From: Pholis gunnellus
Taxonomy: Eukaryota > Chordata > Actinopteri > Perciformes > Pholidae
NCBI GenBank assembly: GCA_910591455.2
Contig: OU342811.1
Coordinates: forward strand, 8,846,947 to 8,910,946
Direction: 5' to 3'
Length of the DNA stretch: 64,000 nt
Shown here: positions 60,531 through 64,000 of the stretch, in pieces
Layout: each line of letters starts with the position of its first letter
Position numbering within the stretch: the first letter of the stretch is position 1
Program-made: the position numbers and the translations under genes
Notes under the pieces: generated by a model
Told to the model about the DNA's origin: nothing
Databases searched by the model: none
Seen by the model: the letters and a program-made list of their open reading frames with translations, nothing else

Positions 60531-63500
60531 TGGAACACATACCAAATGATTACCCACATGTCGGCACAGATATTGTGTTGGCAGGCTTGTGTTCAATGAC
60601 CGTGAATAGGTGTTCCTTTCCCTCAATTAATACATTAATTTGGTCTCCAGTGGGTCCCATCAGCGCGCACGTTGGTTGTGACTGTGATGGTTGCCATGGT
60701 GCTGCGTAATTATGCAGCCTTTTTTGACTTCAGACACTAGAAGGAGGCTCCTCCTTTCGCTTTTAATCCCCACCAGTCATCAGTTTGAGGTGCACGGGGG
60801 GGAGTCTTGCTTTTTGTTCCATTTGAGTTCCACCTCTACAATTGTTAAGTTAACAAATGTTTAGTTAATTAATGTTAAATCATTTTTCATCCAACCACCC
60901 ATCTAAGCAATTATTCATCCATATGCAATATTTTTTAGGGACATTTTTAAGTGTTTGTAATAATAGCTATATAGAGAATTATTCTATTGTGTGACTGCAT
61001 GGGTGGAGTTATATATTACAATTCACACAGAAAACAAACAAAAAAGCAGCGCTGACAGACTAAACCACCAAAATGTGGACCTCCACTGCAGCCTTTATAA
61101 CAATCCAAAGATTATGTCATAAACCCTTGGTGCACTGCATGAAGTAATCATTTCACTAGTCTTGTGTTTGTAGCTTGCATATGCTGTTGATGAGGCTAGT
61201 GTTCCAGACTCCTATAAAGGAATGAAAATCACAAGATATGCGTCTCCCAGGACGGCCACACCAACACCACCCAGACAGTTTCTTGCTGCCTTACATTTCA
61301 GAAGATTGCTTGGCTGCGGTCACTGCGGTTTTACTCATCTCCTTGCAGTGTCGTCATCAGTAAAATAAGTCAAGTGAACATCAACCATGACGTTTGAGTG
61401 CGTCATGCCAGAAGGAGGTCATTTCTGGAGTTTGTTTTCTCATTTGTCAACATCAATGCTGAAAGCAGGAAACCCTCACATTTTTTAATTCCCCCCCCTT
61501 GAAACACATTTCTGTGACCGTCAATTTATGATGTGAACTTTGACCTTAGTTTTAGTAATGTTGTCCAAACTCTCCTTGCACCCCTGCTACTGTAACTCGA
61601 TGCACATGTGTTTTTAATGATGCAACCACTAGTACCCCCGACGAAATATCAGATGGTGTCATCTTCAAAGGCATAAGGTGTGTGTTTTTTTTATCTGGAA
61701 CATCTTACACAAACAGCTGAACCAACCCATGCTGCTCTTGCGGTGGGAAAGAGATGATCCTTCTTGTCACGGACCCTCAGAAACCTTCAGCCCATCGTGA
61801 TAAAGGAGCCGGTGTGTTTTCCCAATAACGTGTTTGTTATGGCCAGGAAGTGCATGTGTATCTCAGGCCTGTGATGGCTTTTCCTGGTTTTCTTTTTTAC
61901 ATGCCGTTTCAAAGGCTAATGTAGGGCACAGAAACTCTGCAATTGTGAGAGGCAATAGTCTGGCAAACATTCAGGGTTTTTTAGTTTGCTTTGTGCTAAG
62001 CCTGTCATCCTCATGTCCAGTCAATCTGCAGTTCTGTCTGTGGTTTCCATTATGGCTCCGTTGAGCCTCAGGCAGCATGGCATGTTCTCGAAACCTCAGA
62101 AGTTTTCTTTGAGTTAACTGGAATCATGACATGGAATTAAGAGCTCATTTTACATAGTCTGTCGTCCTTCTTGGCCTGTTGGTGGTGAAAAGGATTTGGT
62201 GGTATTAATTAATGTAGTGCAGCTGAAGAACAGTGTTTTTTTTAATGAATTGAGATATATCTTAATTTAAGCAATATTTTGTTTAAACCCCTGAAAATCT
62301 GATATTCTGGTTAGATCAGGAAAAGCACAACATGTCATTCACAAATATCATATGTGATTATAGTTTCAGATCTTAGCTTGGATAAGAATGTGATAATTAT
62401 TCAACACCTACAAGATATGTCTTCTCAGATGAAATGATATGATTGGTCACTTTGATCTGTGGCAAATCCACTGTATTTATTATGATGTTTAACAGAATCA
62501 TTTTCTCTACTTCATATTTATATTTCATGAGAGGTTTGGCATTCTTCTCTGTCATGTGGGTATTGGCTCAAAGAGGAAGACAGCCTTGTTTGGTCAGATG
62601 TATTGTCTATTGTAAGTTTTGCCAAACCAAAGGCCTGCTTGTCTTCATCTTGTAGTGAGAGAAAGACAAATAGTACTCCACAGAAAACTGTAAAGCAAAA
62701 AATAAATAAGCAAAGGAATTTTCAGCTATCATGAAAAATAAATATCTGACACATTTTGCCAAACATGATCTAGCCCAGAGTGGAGTCATAGCAATGCAGA
62801 ACTGATGTGACCAACATTCACTGCTGCCAGGGATTTTAATGCTGATTCTAGTCATGCTATCAAAGTGCCCAGAATGATATTGACTGTATTCAAACGGAGG
62901 TTTCATTCTGCATGTAAATCCTTGAAACCTTGGATTTGGTTGGTTCACTTGGTTTAGAGGATTCAAAAGAAAGTGGGTCAAGGCTATAGTCATTGCTAAC
63001 AATGAGATGTACTTGTTGTGTTACACAAAGACGTGCTGATTTTAGAAAACTGAATATATAAAATATTTTAGAGACTTTGCTGCAGGTACATGGGGGTTAA
63101 TACCACACCAGTTGCATCATCTTAACAAAACTCTTCACTGAGGTTTAGCTACGAGCTGAAGGACTCACCATGATCTTGGACAGTGATGCAAGGAAAACGT
63201 CTGAAACCAAGCAGCAGCAATGGAATCGGCTTACTAAATGCAACAGCTTTCAACCTCAGCAGCTATTTTGAATTGTTTTTTTCGGGATTGCTTTTCCCGA
63301 AGCCCTACGCATGAATAGGTTGTTACCTTTTATATCCTCTCTGCTAACTGGCCACTAACTTTCTGACATGAAACTCTCAGCAATGGAGGCCTGGGTGGGT
63401 GGGTGGGTGACAGTATATTTCATATATTTGGTGAATGTCTAAGCTTTAAAGTGCAGCCATTTCTCTTTAACTTCAAACTGAATCTTTTAAAACCATATCC

Positions 63501-64000
63501 TTCTTAGCCTTACATTCTGCAATTAGCCTACCCGACTGTGTCTGCTGTATCCATTAGGTTGCTTGCTCGGCAGAGGTCCTCCACTGTGGCTCTACCAGAG
63601 AGTGCATTATTTTAGTTGTGGCATTTGGACAAAAAGTTTGCTTAGCTTAACTTTCTGCTTTAAAGAAAGCTTTGTAAAAGTGCATCCACAGTGTTGCAGT
63701 AAAGTAAATCAATACTGAGACTTTAAATTTCAAGTGCTGTCAAGATTTTCAGGCCGGCATGGATGTGCTTATCTTTATCTAGACCAGCACTCACAAGGCA
63801 ACCCAAAGTATGGTATGTAATGGTGAATTTGAAGGAGTCATTTGCAATTATTATAATCATTGTGAAAGTAATATGAATTAGGAATTGATGGAGCAAATTC
63901 TTTGAGATCTGTTCTATTCCTAAACTGTTAAATAATCTTCTACTAAAATATGTTAACAGCACTCATTTTCATATTTCTTTTAAATACTTCAAAACTATAG
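60531..64000 (+). other. Right-hand end: putative long intron
   Basis: The last 3.5 kb contain no exon I can support on either strand. A (GGGT)4 tract at 63393-63408 is the only distinct structure. If the exons to the left are real, this is intron of the same gene. Confidence 0.4.
63393..63408 (+). repeat. (GGGT)4 tract, potential G-quadruplex
   Basis: GGGTGGGTGGGTGGGT has four G3 runs separated by single T residues, the loop arrangement known to give the most stable parallel G-quadruplexes. It is a short low-complexity repeat in putative intronic DNA. Confidence 0.8.

Overview
This is a window of vertebrate nuclear DNA, almost certainly from a ray-finned (teleost) fish. The evidence is the gene order scaf4 - mrap - urb1 (human 21q22.11 order with intervening genes missing), very short introns in urb1, typical GT-AG splice signals throughout, and fish-type LINE, SINE and BEL/Pao remnants. 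There are no bacterial features; most open frames in the window are chance frames in AT-rich DNA.

Layout, left to right. (1) 1-1.5 kb: a CpG-rich promoter and a probable first coding exon of an unidentified minus-strand gene that leaves the window on the left. (2) 2.6-27.8 kb, minus strand: scaf4, an RNA polymerase II CTD-binding anti-terminator. I could join 18 coding exons in one frame into a 757-codon protein carrying a CTD-interacting domain, an RS-rich stretch, an RRM and a proline-rich tail. Its introns hold a tRNA-derived SINE, a degenerate LINE and a broken BEL/Pao retrotransposon. (3) 29.4-29.9 kb, plus strand: mrap, 3 coding exons, 81 codons, the melanocortin-2-receptor accessory protein. 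(4) 30.5-42.5 kb, minus strand: urb1, 39 coding exons joining in frame to 2258 codons, a nucleolar 60S ribosome-biogenesis scaffold. (5) 42.5-59.3 kb: about 17 kb of intergenic DNA with one LINE fragment and a strong CTCF-type motif. (6) 59.3-64 kb, plus strand: the probable 5' end of the next gene; synteny suggests eva1c, and two candidate exons would join to a hydrophobic leader.

Gene relationships. scaf4 and mrap are divergent, about 1.7 kb apart. mrap and urb1 are convergent, with stop codons 576 bp apart. urb1 and the right-hand gene are divergent across a long spacer. The genes act in separate processes: transcription termination and poly(A)-site choice, ACTH receptor trafficking, and ribosome assembly. 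They are neighbours by conserved synteny, not a pathway.

The most unusual structures are: a perfect 32-bp inverted repeat at the 5' break of the BEL/Pao remnant; two adjacent hairpins in its putative LTR; a 20-bp palindrome made of two D-box-type sites just upstream of the scaf4 start; and the shortened scaf4 C-terminus behind a 12.5-kb intron. No new multi-gene system is evident.
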